The position numbers and the translations under genes are program-made. A model generated the notes under the pieces. The model saw only the letters and a list, made by a program, of their open reading frames with translations, did no database searches and was not told the origin of the DNA. DNA of 64,000 nucleotides from Calliphora vicina. Lineage: Eukaryota; Arthropoda; Insecta; Diptera; Calliphoridae. Each line of letters starts with the position of its first letter. The stretch's first letter is position 1. This document shows positions 1 to 10,350 of this stretch, in pieces. The DNA is taken from NCBI RefSeq assembly GCF_958450345.1, contig NC_088781.1, positions 54,638,315 to 54,702,314 on the forward strand. The letters are read 5' to 3'.

Positions 1-1639
1 TAAGAATAAATACTTATAGTCTACAGAGCAGAGCAATAACAATATCATTAATACAACTGCAGCGACAGCTACAAATACAACAAACACAACAATGATTAAA
101 CTTAATTGGAAATTGTTTATAAAATAGATTTGTTAAAAAATATTTGCTTTTTTTTATATATAGTATATATACATATTTTTTTCTAGTTTAAGTTAATTAT
201 AATGTTACATTAAGATATATTTTAAACATTATTTTATTATTCGATATGAAGTGTATAAGGAAAACATTGAAAAGAAGAAAAAAAAACAAGAAGAAAAATT
301 AAAACAATTTCCAATTACCATTAAAAATTGAATACAAAACAACACACAAATTTCAATGCTGTTTCGGGGAAAACTTTAAGTAAAGGTGTGTCAAAGGACA
401 TTTAATTAATGAGATCAATTTTCATAACTGCTCTACACCATTTCCATTTGTATTTCAGAAGTTTCTAATTGGTTACCAAAATTAATATTTGCGAAGAATC
501 TGAAAGAATTTTGTTACCGTTTATCGGGAAATGTAGAAATTAATTTTCTGTGACTACTGTTTTAAACCGAACTTTGATGGAAAATAATTCTGCCAATGTA
601 GTTCTTACAAATTATCGAAAAAGGATCATAATAAGAGCTGGATAGATTACAACAGATAATGAAAGTTTATAACACAACATAATATAATCTAAGTTTCTGT
701 TTATATCTTTAATCTAGTACGAAACAGTCGTAGGCGTATGACGCTTACGCCAACCACGATAAGGGTGAATAACATTCTTTGTTTAAACGTAGCTTAAACT
801 GAAATGTTTGTTTTTCATTTAGGGCGGGATTTTTATTTCAAATGTCAATTAAAATCAGATTAGTTAATTAGTTTGGGTTCTAGTTTAAACTTTGTAGTAT
901 TGTCATACACAACGTCAGAAAATGTCATACTTTGTTATCAAAACAGTGAGTAATTTATGAATAAGAAGAAAAAAGATGCAGCTGACTGTAATTGTTAAAA
1001 AAAAATAAATTTGACAAATTCCGGAAAATCAAATTAAAACAAAAAATCTATTCAATTAAAATATTTCCAAGTCTTATCTAAAAAAAAATTATATTTTATG
1101 TTTTCCTAAACAAATATTTTTTTGTCAGCCGTTTTTACAACAATTTAATCCCCATTCTTAAAGTCAAAAACCCACCCTTAAACTAGCAAATAAAACAATA
1201 ATCGACGAGACAAAAACAATACTCGTAGATTAAACTTAATTTAATCTTCTAGTAAAAAACCTGCCCTTGGTGTTTATTTAGTTTATAATCTAGGTTTAAC
1301 TGAGTATAATTGGCCAGTTAAACCTAAGTTAGAACTGTCAAAGAACTGGCCGATATTATTTGATTTGCTTTATTGACATCAATCAGCAGTATACCTTTTA
1401 ATACCCATTTTATTTAATTTACATTTTGCAGTCACAACTGATAAATTTGCCTGAATCATTCGTTTGGCAACAAATTCGGTAAACACAACGAAAAGGTTTA
1501 CTCTGGGTAAATTGTTGAAAGCCATAATAATTCGGACTAACAATGGGTCAAAATGGGAAAAAATATTTTTTAACTCGAGTTCTTTCATAAATTTATTTTA
1601 TACCATACAATTATTTTCAACCTTGTTTTTTCATTAATA
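1..1639. other. AT-rich gene-free DNA
   Basis: I see no coding region with codon structure or splice logic here. Two local hairpins stand out. One, at 1291-1326, has perfect 12-base arms (TAGGTTTAACTG and its complement). A smaller one at about 733-752 has GGCGTA/TACGCC arms. Segments near 780-900 and 1140-1200 are loosely inverted copies of each other, which could be an old inverted-repeat element, but I could not define its ends. Confidence 0.5.
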
Positions 1640-1755
1640 AAATTAAAAAAAAAAAAATAAAACAAAAAATATTTTCAATCTTTATCTTGAAGTTTACTTT
1701 GGTGAAGGGTATATAAGATTCTGCATAGCCGAATAGATCTTCTACTTGTTTGTTT
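1640..1755 (-). repeat. Fragment of dispersed repeat family A, left end
   Basis: This short piece matches the left end of family A in reverse orientation: the GGTGAAGGGTATATAAGATT block followed by a slightly changed copy of the GGCACAGCCGAATATAG block. Longer copies lie at 6500-7495, 18227-18700, 28000-28975, 40373-41295 and 42522-43197. Only about 100 bases survive here. Confidence 0.7.
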
Positions 1756-2667
1756 TCAAATCGTTTCGTTTTCGAAATCGATTTTCATCACATGTCGTGT
1801 TCTTACACGATAGTAAACTATTCAAGCTAAAACTGAATTTGTCAAGCTAATATTTATTTTTTCATTTTCAAATTTGTTGACCAATGATGAAATTGTTACT
1901 TCGGAACAATTTTAATGGATGCATTATGGAGCTTTTATGGAACGGCTGTGAACTTGTTATTCATGCATTTTTGTTTGAAATTTTTGGTTTCGGAACAAGT
2001 TTTTATAAAAACAGTTGTTTATGGCTTCTTGAATACAATATATTAATTTTTTTTTATTAATTACAAGCTGACCGCCCGGCTTCGCTCGGTAGCTATTTAT
2101 AATGTTAGTTTTTCAAGTTTCTCCAAAAAATTTATTTTATTATGAAAAAATGAGAAGTGAAAAGGAGGCAATATATTAAAAACTTAAAATTTCCGAATTT
2201 TTTAATTTATTATTTCTTCACAAACTTTCTCCTGAAAATTTCGAACCGAATAAAAAAAATCTGCCAAATCGCTCCATCTGTTCTCATGTGATGCCATTAC
2301 ATACATGGAGCATTTAATTTTTATATACATTTTTATATGCTACATTATTGATTTTAAATATCCCACTTAGAAATGTTAGATCGGTAAAAAAAGTTATCGA
2401 GATATATCGATTTGAAATTAGATAGTAATAAAGCGAAATATATTACAATAGCTAACAACTTGCTCTCGTACAATGTGAAATTGTTTTTTAATTGGTTGTT
2501 TGGTTTTCATAAGGGAAGAGCGAGAAATTTAACAAAGTATCGCTCATATTTTTGTTAAACAATTTCTAAAAAAATTCAATACTAAACAACATCAAATAAG
2601 AAATATTATTTCATATAGTATTTAATTAAAGCCTATAAAGTACCTAGTTTTTAACAATGATAACATT
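1756..2667. other. Intergenic DNA, no gene seen
   Basis: AT-rich sequence without a supported gene. A GC-richer patch at 2066-2092 (CTGACCGCCCGGCTTCGCTC) resembles the conserved terminal block of an insect transposon or LINE tail, but I cannot name the family. Confidence 0.4.
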
Positions 2668-2671
2668 TTAA

Positions 2672-3112
2672 CCCTTTGTCGACCGACGGTACTTATAAGT
2701 ACCATATCAATAATAAGCTTACAAAATGAAAACAAAACATATTTTGACACTTTTTACCCAATAGTACTTTAAAGTACACTATCATCTTTGGAATAATATA
2801 TTTTGTTTGCCTATTGGCTTATCTCGCTTATCAAGAATAATGGTGAATTATTTCGAGTTCTCATTGTAGTGTTTATTTATGTTGTAATGACCAAAAATAC
2901 TGTTTCGTAAAATACCATAAAATTGACTTGTAATAGAAAATGTTATAAAAGTTACAAAATGCTGACCCAACGGTACCAGGTCCCTTTCGAATCCATGCAG
3001 GTCCTCCACAAAAATAAAATTTTGGTAAATAACTTCCTGAAGTCCTTATTTTTAATATTTAATATAAAAATTAAACCTTTTTCAACGATTTAAAGCCTTG
3101 GTCCACAAGGAG
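2672..3112. mobile_element. piggyBac-type MITE with TTAA target duplication
   Basis: The 441-bp segment is flanked on both sides by TTAA (2668-2671 and 3113-3116). Its ends are imperfect inverted repeats: CCCTTTGTCGACCGACGG on the left against CTCCTTGTGGACCAAGGC read inward from the right. TTAA target sites with a CCC start are the hallmark of piggyBac elements. It encodes no transposase. Inside are two palindromes, GGTACTTATAAGTACC at 2689-2704 and GTACTTTAAAGTAC at about 2764-2777, plus a GGTACC motif near 2972. The piggyBac-like element at 63251 also has GGTACC just inside its end. Confidence 0.65.
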
Positions 3113-3177
3113 TTAAGAAAATTCTCGCTTTTGTATACGTGCGAATACTTATTCGAACGTGCGAGGTTTTTTTATTC

Positions 3178-3845
3178 CCATAGGTTAGGTTCCATGGGCA
3201 GTCACTCATCAAGCAGCTCACTTGGGTCCATTCAAAAGTGATCCCATTGTGATACCCAAGAAGAAAACAGCAGGATACTTATTCGACATCCGTTGTTTCC
3301 AACTTGAACCAACATGATTCTCAGATGAAGGAATGGATGCGTCTCATATTTATCCTTGATAATTCATCTAAACACGAGACGAAGTGTGTTCCAATTATAG
3401 CCGGGAAATGACAGAATGATAGGACACAGTATACTCCTCTTCTTCGTTTCGACAGCTTCTACAGCAGTCGATAAACTTGTAAGCCCATTCTTATAGCATG
3501 TGTTCCAATAATGCAGTGTCCTGTAATAAAAGAAACAATTAGCCTTATTTGTCCACGACGATATTCTACATCGAATACGGGCCAGGTCGACCTCGCGATA
3601 ACACAGGTGGATTAATTAGTCCACCTGTTCTCTGATGTCTCATATAGTTTCTGCTGTGCAACCATCTTACATTTTGCAAGGGAAATGTCAGAAAAGGGAT
3701 CATCCTCAGCTATCATCGTTCCCATTCTGAACAATTCGTCTGGTATACAATTACCCTGATTTCCAGATGTATTAAAGACACCAACTATTCCGTTAACGGC
3801 AGCCTTGCTATCAGCAAATAATCAGATATCTCCAGGGGGGTTACT
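3178..3845 (-). pseudogene. Non-LTR retrotransposon relic: RNase H domain and 3' tail
   Basis: On the minus strand, scattered frames read as the RNase H part of a Jockey/LOA-type LINE. A FADSKAAVNGI stretch lies at about 3797-3828, followed by a GNQGNCIPDELFRMGT stretch (the usual GNE-ADELAR-GT motif) and a TGHCIIGTHAIRMGL stretch typical of the C-terminal knuckle region. Stops and frameshifts interrupt it. The low-numbered end has the CCTAACCTA-like tail often seen at LINE 3' ends. Family recognition is from motifs only. Confidence 0.65.
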
Positions 3846-5682
3846 GCGTAACTCAATCCGAAAACGGAAATGTTCGAAATTGTGTAATAAATACATTGTA
3901 ATTCGAAACGATTACCTTTCGAATCGAATTAAGGAGTAACCCACCAGATATTCGATAATACCTCGGCCAGTTGGATGCACGTTTTATGACAGTAATTTCC
4001 TACTGAAGAGCAGTGCAGAAGTAGGATTTTATCCCATACTTCTCGATAAATAAACCTCCAAATACCCTATTATTCCTTTTGGAATTCGATAACGAGCGAG
4101 TTTTTACTAAATAGCTAAGAAGCATTCGAAATTTATTTCGAATGCTACAATTTATCAATTTCTATATGATAATAGAGCACACTTCTTTAAAAATTTTATT
4201 TAAAATACAAAAATTGTTATTGATTTTACAAAATACACTAAATGCTAAATACACCAACTAAAATAGATCATATTACCAATCATTATCTATTATATATTAT
4301 CATGTTATTAAAAAAATGGAACCTAATAAAATATTTACCATGTATGTACATAAAATTAGGGCCATATATTCAGAAACCCGGCGCCAAGTGATTGTTTATT
4401 TCATTTGATTTCATTTTTTATTTGTATTGAATATCAAAATTTTGATTTTGTTTCCCATATAAAAAATCACTTGGGATTTATATTAGGATTTAGTCCTTTT
4501 TTGTATTAATTTTAACTTGTTTGATAGTGTAAACAAATATTAAAGAATTTATGTAGATGTTAAATATTTCCTCTTGATTTTAATGAAAACTTAAGTTATT
4601 TTTTAGAATTTACATTTTCCACACTATTTTTATTGAAATGCAAATATTAGTTTACTATACATGTTTGAATTAAATTACTTTGAAAATACCGCCTACAATA
4701 ACTAAGCTTTTAAAGAAAAATAAACATATAAATACCTACAATATAAATGCATACCTACAAATATACGAGTAAATTAGAACCTCTTTAATATTTAAAAGAA
4801 AAAATTATAAAATATATAATATAATAAGTACAGATTCATAAACATAATAAAATATATAAAGATAACTATAAGATAATTACATATATTTATTACAAGAAAA
4901 CAAAAATAAATACTTTAAAATAAATAAAACACTAATATAGAATGAGTTATTAAAAGTTATAATAATGTGTTTTATTTACAAAAACAAAAAAAATTATAAG
5001 TTTGTTATGAAAAACTTTCAAATTAATAGCGAGCTTTTCCACTAAGTAGAATTTGAAAAATCTATTTACTTTTCAAATCGATGTTATTAGCGTTTCGATT
5101 CATAAAATACTTTTTTCCTCGAAATCAATAACAAACATAGAATTACATTTTCATAAAAAGTGGACTTAACACGTTTGCACTCTAAGCTAACGATATGTAT
5201 ATCTTTGGAGTTTGGACAAAACATCTTAAGTCAAGACAAGAAAATATCTTAGTTTTTTTGTAAACGATTTACACTAATCTGCTTCTTCTTACGAATATTA
5301 GTTTCTGAGATATCATAAAAAAACAAATCAACTTATTTGTAGTTGTTGTTGATTTGTTTTTGACACAACAACTTAATTCGCAAAAACTGTTGAATTTATC
5401 GATAATTAATTTATTATTTATCCTTTGTATAATTCTTTGAGACAAATAATAAAGTTCTTCAAGGTCAAATAATAAAATATTGATCGATAAATTCAACAGT
5501 TTTTGCGCTCTCCTGAAAAATTTGAAAATTCCACTTAAGTTGTTTTGTAAAAAGTTCACAGATATATTTAAATTGAATGGTCAAAAATATAGCTGTCAAT
5601 CGAACCATCTTGTTAACACTTAAGTAATGATAAAAACACATTAAAAAATTATTTTTTTTTGTATAAAATTATGATATCTGAG
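3846..5682. other. Long AT-rich gene-free stretch
   Basis: No supported gene. The stretch is very AT-rich, with many short A or T runs. A local inverted repeat near 5386-5510 pairs a GCAAAAACTGTTGAATTTAT segment with its complement and creates a chance reading frame on the minus strand that I do not consider a gene. Confidence 0.5.
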
Positions 5683-5687
5683 CTAGT

Positions 5688-6494
5688 CACTGTGGTTCCA
5701 AATTATGAAAATCGGTATCTTCAGAATAAGGAAAAACGAAGTTTTTTCGGAAGCTGACAATCTGCTCTCCACCAATACAAATGGGTTTTTCAATTGGACA
5801 TTTCGTTTTCTCGATAGAAGCGCCAGAATTTCAAACAATTTTGAATCATATGTTCGTTAATTTTTTTTTATATTTTACTGCTTTACTAAATTACATATAT
5901 CACAATTGTTTTACCATATAGAAATTCATACTTCAAAACATAGATAAACATTGATATAGACTTTTATTAAGTGGATATCTTATATTTGTGGGCCTCTCCA
6001 TTTTCCTGTTATAGTCCTTTAAACTTTGGTCTCAAATATACAGATATTTTTTTTTTCTAAGAATGTTATATAGATTGCCAAAAAAAACCGTCGAAGCCCG
6101 TCCAATGACTATATACATCATCTAAAGAAACTTATGGGGAATGTCCTTGTAAAAAAATTGTACCCGCCAAAATACTTTTTTTTTAATTTTTACGGAATGG
6201 AATTTTTAGAAATATTTTTTTTTATTATTGATTTTTATATATCTAGACCCTAATGTAACTTGAAATATAGTAAATACAGATCTTTCTAAAAGTTTAGTTT
6301 CAGAAACATATGAAAACGTATTTTTTTAATTTTTTTTATTAATGATTTTTATATATCTAGACCCTACTGTAACTTAAAAAAAATTTATGTTGATCTTTTA
6401 ACATTTTTTTTTTTTGGAATCGTAGTCACCAATTCTATATAGAAAGAGTGTCAAATATTTTTGTCCACCTAGATTTTGATTTGGAACCACAGTG
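5688..6494. mobile_element. Transib-like non-autonomous element, 807 bp
   Basis: The segment has perfect 16-bp terminal inverted repeats (CACTGTGGTTCCAAAT) and is flanked by a 5-bp direct repeat, CTAGT, at 5683-5687 and 6495-6499. Known Transib elements begin CACWATGG and make 5-bp target duplications, so both traits fit closely. There is no transposase frame. Inside, a block containing TATATATCTAGACCCTA occurs twice in direct orientation at about 6234-6262 and 6349-6377. An alternative reading is a TA-inserting element whose outer bases differ by one, but the 5-bp match is exact. Confidence 0.55.
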
Positions 6495-6499
6495 CTAGT

Positions 6500-7495
6500 G
6501 TTGGATTTGGAAATAAAATTTTTAGGTAAACAAAATTTATTTTCTCCAGTTGTTTTTTTAATTTTTTGTAAAAATTTGTTCGAATTGTTTTTTTAAATTT
6601 TTTTATTTGTAACTATAATTTTTTTTTGGTTTTTCGAATTGTTTTTAATATTTAGCGAAAAAAAAGTTTGGTGGAAAAAAAATCGGGTTAAAAAATATTT
6701 TTTCCGCTTTTGACCCATTGTAGGTCCAACTTACTATGGTCTTATAAACGTCGTTGCAAAGGTCTTTGAAATATCTATCATTAAAATATCTGTCATTGAA
6801 ATATCTATCATATTGACTATAGTAATGACTTAGTAATCCGGATATACGTCAAAAATCGAGGTTGTCCTGGTTTTTTCCTTATCAGGCCTGTCACACATTT
6901 TGTTCGGAATGGTTTCAATTCCGTAATTTTTATTCCGATCGATTTCGTTTTAGGTTATTCAGATTCCGTGAAACTTATTAATTCAAAAAATATTTATTAA
7001 TTCTATATTTCTGATTTTAATTTGACGTTTTTAATTTTAAAACAAAAGTGAAATTTTTGGTACAGAAACTGATTAAAAATTTTAGATAAATAAATAATTA
7101 CAAAGAAATATCAATTCCACTTTGAAAACGAAAGTGGTTTCATTCCGAAAGAAATTTTCGTTTTACTTTTTCTGAAGAAGCAAAATGCGGAATTAATTCC
7201 ACTTTCGATTGGAATGGGATTCTGTGACAGGCATGTATATCTCAGACATTTTTGGACCGATTTTCTCGACTTTAAATAGCAACCGAGCCGGAAGAATTCC
7301 GAAGATATTGATGTATGAATCGTGTATGTAAGTTATTTGGTGGCTTCGGAAAGTTGTTTTCAACAGACGGACAGACAGACGGATATGGCTTAATCGACTC
7401 TACTATCTATTAGGATCCAGAATATATATAGGTTATAGGGTCGGAAAATTATATTGGTGAAATTACAAACGGAATGTCAAACTTATTCTTGCTCG
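6500..7495 (+). repeat. Dispersed repeat family A, long copy interrupted by a MITE
   Basis: This copy carries the internal blocks in order: the AGGTAAACAAAATTTATTTT block, the GACCCATTGTAGGTCCAACT block, repeated AAATATCTATCATT units, GTCAAAAATCGAGGTTGTCC, and the AATCGACTC and GGATCCAGAATATATATAG blocks near the right end. The extreme left block (GGCTGTGCCGAATC) is missing, and the right end stops before the usual GGTGAAGGGTATAAA. The MITE at 6883-7235 splits it. The tail resembles tails of dispersed repeats known from Drosophila, but I cannot assign a superfamily. Confidence 0.75.
6883..7235. mobile_element. MITE with CA(G/T)GCCTGTCACA ends, inside family A
   Basis: The 353-bp insert has 13-bp inverted ends (CAGGCCTGTCACA and CATGCCTGTCACA) and is flanked by TAT at 6880-6882 and 7236-7238. 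Other family A copies read CCTTATATCTCAG across this point without interruption, so the empty site is known and the 3-bp duplication is real. No coding capacity is visible. Confidence 0.75.
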
Positions 7496-7717
7496 ATATT
7501 GAATGCCATAATCTCAAATGAGAAGATTACGATAAATTTAACACAATAGCGAATGCGGTAACTTGATCGGCCCCTGTTCTTGATAGTTGGAAATCGAATC
7601 AGCATGCTGCTGGGATCATGCAACTTATCCTTAGATAAAACTTATTATTTGATTGGAATAGTTATTATTGTAATTGCGTGACAAGACCTTCCTGGATATA
7701 TAAATCCATTCGACTTT

Positions 7718-7967
7718 ATTGAGAGAATGTATTGCTTCCTATTCGAAGAATTTATCGGCTTCTTTTTGTATTAACGAATTTTTCTTTTGAAATCTCCAGG
7801 TTTCAAGGTTGTTGCTGCAAGTGCCCACGACTCCGTCAATGTTGGTACTCCGTGTGAGATGATGATAGACAGTATTGAGAGAATGTATTGCTTCCTATTC
7901 GAAGAATTTATCGGCTTCTATTTGTATTACCGAATTTTTCTTTTGAAATCCGTGTGAGATGATGATA
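7718..7967. repeat. Imperfect tandem duplication, period about 156 bp
   Basis: A 77-bp block at 7718-7794 recurs at 7874-7950 with only a few changes. The CCGTGTGAGATGATGATA block follows at 7850-7867 and again at 7950-7967. The second unit lacks about 55 bp from the middle of the first. I see no coding sense in either. Confidence 0.85.
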
Positions 7968-8955
7968 AAAAGTGGTGCCCCTCTGGACATTCGTAAGTGG
8001 GTTGTAATTTGTTGAACGAATAAAATCAAAATGCTGTTAACAATCTGTGTTGAAAGATTTTGAAGTTTAGGGACTACAGAGGTGTGCTAAACTGACCTTC
8101 AATGTTCGGAAGACCAAGGTTGCGTATTTCTATCAGTAACTCGATACTCGAATTCGTATGTTAAATACATTGTAATTATGTACGGCCTGTACTTTGCGCA
8201 CAAGGTTAATCGACTCAGAAAGTGATTCTGAGTCGATCAGTGTACTTTAAGATGGGTGTTAGACTAATATTTTTGGGCGAACATCAAACATCTGCAAAAA
8301 CGCATTATACCCTATGGTGGGGGTATAAAAAAGATTACGACTTTGCTTTGCGAGATGGTTCATATTCGGACGACCTACTCAACTGCTTAAAAAGTATTAG
8401 AGGTGGTCTTGAACTCATATTTCAATAGGATTTTACAGGAGCTCTCTTAGAAGTACGATCGATTATATTAGAACAACTACAGCTCATTCTCCGAGATATA
8501 TTGCCGGTAAGGTTCGATCATTTAAAAATTTCACTCTTATAATGCGTTTTGGATTCGTTCTACATCAGTTCATATAATTTATGCTTGGTATTCGAACTTT
8601 TATTCGGTCTTAAGGATATTTTACTGTAAAGGAACTGAACTGTAAAGGAATTCTGATCTCTTCCGATTGATGGCGACATATCGTAACATAATCTAAGCCT
8701 ACTTGCATAGTCACCAGTTTGGTGATTCTATTAATTCTGCTGTTGGTTAGTCATATTGATGGTGGGTATACGAGATTCGCCACAGCCGAATATAACACTC
8801 TTAATTGTTGTCTTTACTTTTGTAACATCTCACCTGGGAATTTGAGTATAATCACTATATCACATTGTAATATATCATTTCTAAAACTCACTACTGATAT
8901 TTCAATTTATTTTAAAAAATACATAAATAAACAAAGAATAAACTGGAAATATAGC
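7968..8955. other. Upstream region of the RSPH1 gene
   Basis: No supported exon. A scrap of family A (the GCCACAGCCGAATATA block) sits at about 8755-8803, very close to the start of the RSPH1 gene, so its 5' leader or promoter may include old repeat DNA. Short open frames at 8222-8428 and 8719 onward have no recognisable product; the second merely runs into RSPH1 exon 1. Confidence 0.5.
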
Positions 8956-10119
8956 ATGAGTACCGCTAGTGAAATAACTGATGAAGAGAAAAGCTTTGTT
9001 GAGGAAGAAGAAACGATTAACATTGGAGTGAGTTCATGTCACTTGTTAATAAAATTCCATATAATTGAACAAAAATTCAGCTTTACATAGGCGGACGCAA
9101 TAGTAAGGGAGAGCGCAATGGACGGGGATGGGCCATATTGCCAAATGGTGATCAATATGATGGCCAATATCGTAAAGGCCAACGACATGGCATTGGGGTA
9201 TATGTATTCAAAGATGGTTCTAGATATTATGGTCAATATCGTTGTGGTAATTTGAATATTAAAAATTTTCTAAATTCACTACTCATTTAACATATATTTT
9301 CTTAAAGGTATACGTTCGGGTCGAGGAATTTTCATATATCCCGATGGCAGTTATTATGAGGGTGCCTGGCGTAAAAATCTCAAACATGGCAAAGGACGTT
9401 ATTGTTATTCAAATGGTGATTCGTATTGTGGTAGTTGGTATCGTGGCCAAAGGCATGGCGTTGGTATTTATACCAGTAAAACTTTATCGTCTAATAACAT
9501 ATATGGCACTGTAAGTTTTACCGGTACTTGGCGCCAGGGTGTAAGAGTTGGACCGTTTCAATTGAATTTTGGTAGCGAAGACAAAAGTGCCACTTTACAT
9601 GGAACCTGGGACAATTTGTATCCCCAAGGACCCTGTGTGTTTAGTTTCAACAATAGATATCTGCTTATGGGTTACTTTCAAACTCCTGGTCGTGAAGCCT
9701 GGTTGGCCTTGCAGGCTAAGAATGAAAGAAGTGAACAAGCCAATGATTTTATGGAAGAAAATACTGCTTTGGAGGAAACAAATAATAATGAGCAGGACAT
9801 TTGGTCGGATGAATCTTCTTTATGGTATGCTCAAGATATGTGTGCTTATGATATGTCTTTGCTACCACAGGAACCAGTGCCATTGCCTATATCAGATTCT
9901 GATATTTCTGTGTGCTCGCTATCAACTGAGGCAACAGAAAGATCTATTGAAAAACCCTTAACCTATGTAGGAGAGGGTGAAGGTGAAGCTGTAGAAGAAG
10001 GTGACATGGAATGTGTAGCCTGCGAATGTTCGTCTAGTGGTGTTGAATCTTCTAGTCAGGTATGTGCTCCCTCTGGCAATCCGTGTGCCATTGAGATTTG
10101 CCCACAAAAAAACTGTTAA
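8956..10119 (+). CDS. Rsph1: Radial spoke head protein 1 homologue (MORN repeats)
   Basis: Exons 8956-9027, 9081-9246 and 9308-10119 join in frame to 349 residues, with introns of 53 and 61 bp. RSPH1 is a structural part of the radial spoke head in motile axonemes; in flies its likely site is the sperm tail. After an acidic N-terminus (DEEKSFVEEEE), at least five MORN repeats run from about residue 25 to 140, each with a G-x-G-x-hydrophobic core such as NGRGWAILPNGD, RHGIGVYVFKDGS and RSGRGIFIYPDGS. Degenerate repeats follow to about residue 190. The N-terminal GGRN-x-x-GER motif is typical of RSPH1. The acceptor at 9080 keeps the frame and restores the LYIGGRN stretch; the next AG does not. 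The C-terminal half is acidic and ends in a cysteine-rich tail. The gene converges on Alg7. Confidence 0.9.
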
Positions 10120-10180
10120 ATTATGTATTATTCATGGTTTTTTTAACACAATTTTTATTTTTAAAAAATTTATATCGAAA

Positions 10181-10186
10181 TTTATT
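10181..10186 (-). promoter_or_regulatory. Likely poly(A) signal of Alg7
   Basis: AATAAA on the minus strand lies 165 bases beyond the Alg7 stop codon; a second candidate is at 10154-10159. Use of either would place the Alg7 3' end inside the RSPH1 3' untranslated region. Confidence 0.45.
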
Positions 10187-10213
10187 TACGTAATAGTTTT
10201 TATCAATTATCTA

Positions 10214-10219
10214 AATAAA
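10214..10219 (+). promoter_or_regulatory. Likely poly(A) signal of RSPH1
   Basis: AATAAA lies 95 bases after the RSPH1 stop codon, a usual position for a fly poly(A) signal. Confidence 0.55.
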
Positions 10220-10350
10220 TATCAATACTTTAAATACTTACAAAACTATAATTTTGGTTTGTTTTTTTTTACAATTAATCAAAATAGAAGGAGGAAAATC
10301 ATTTAATTTCATTAGCAAAACATCCTTACCGCTTCAATGTCCGCCTCTCA

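Noticed and set aside
9081..9098. Alternative acceptor at 9090 for RSPH1 intron 1
   Set aside because: It would break the frame. The acceptor at 9080 keeps phase 0 and restores the LYIGGRN block typical of RSPH1.
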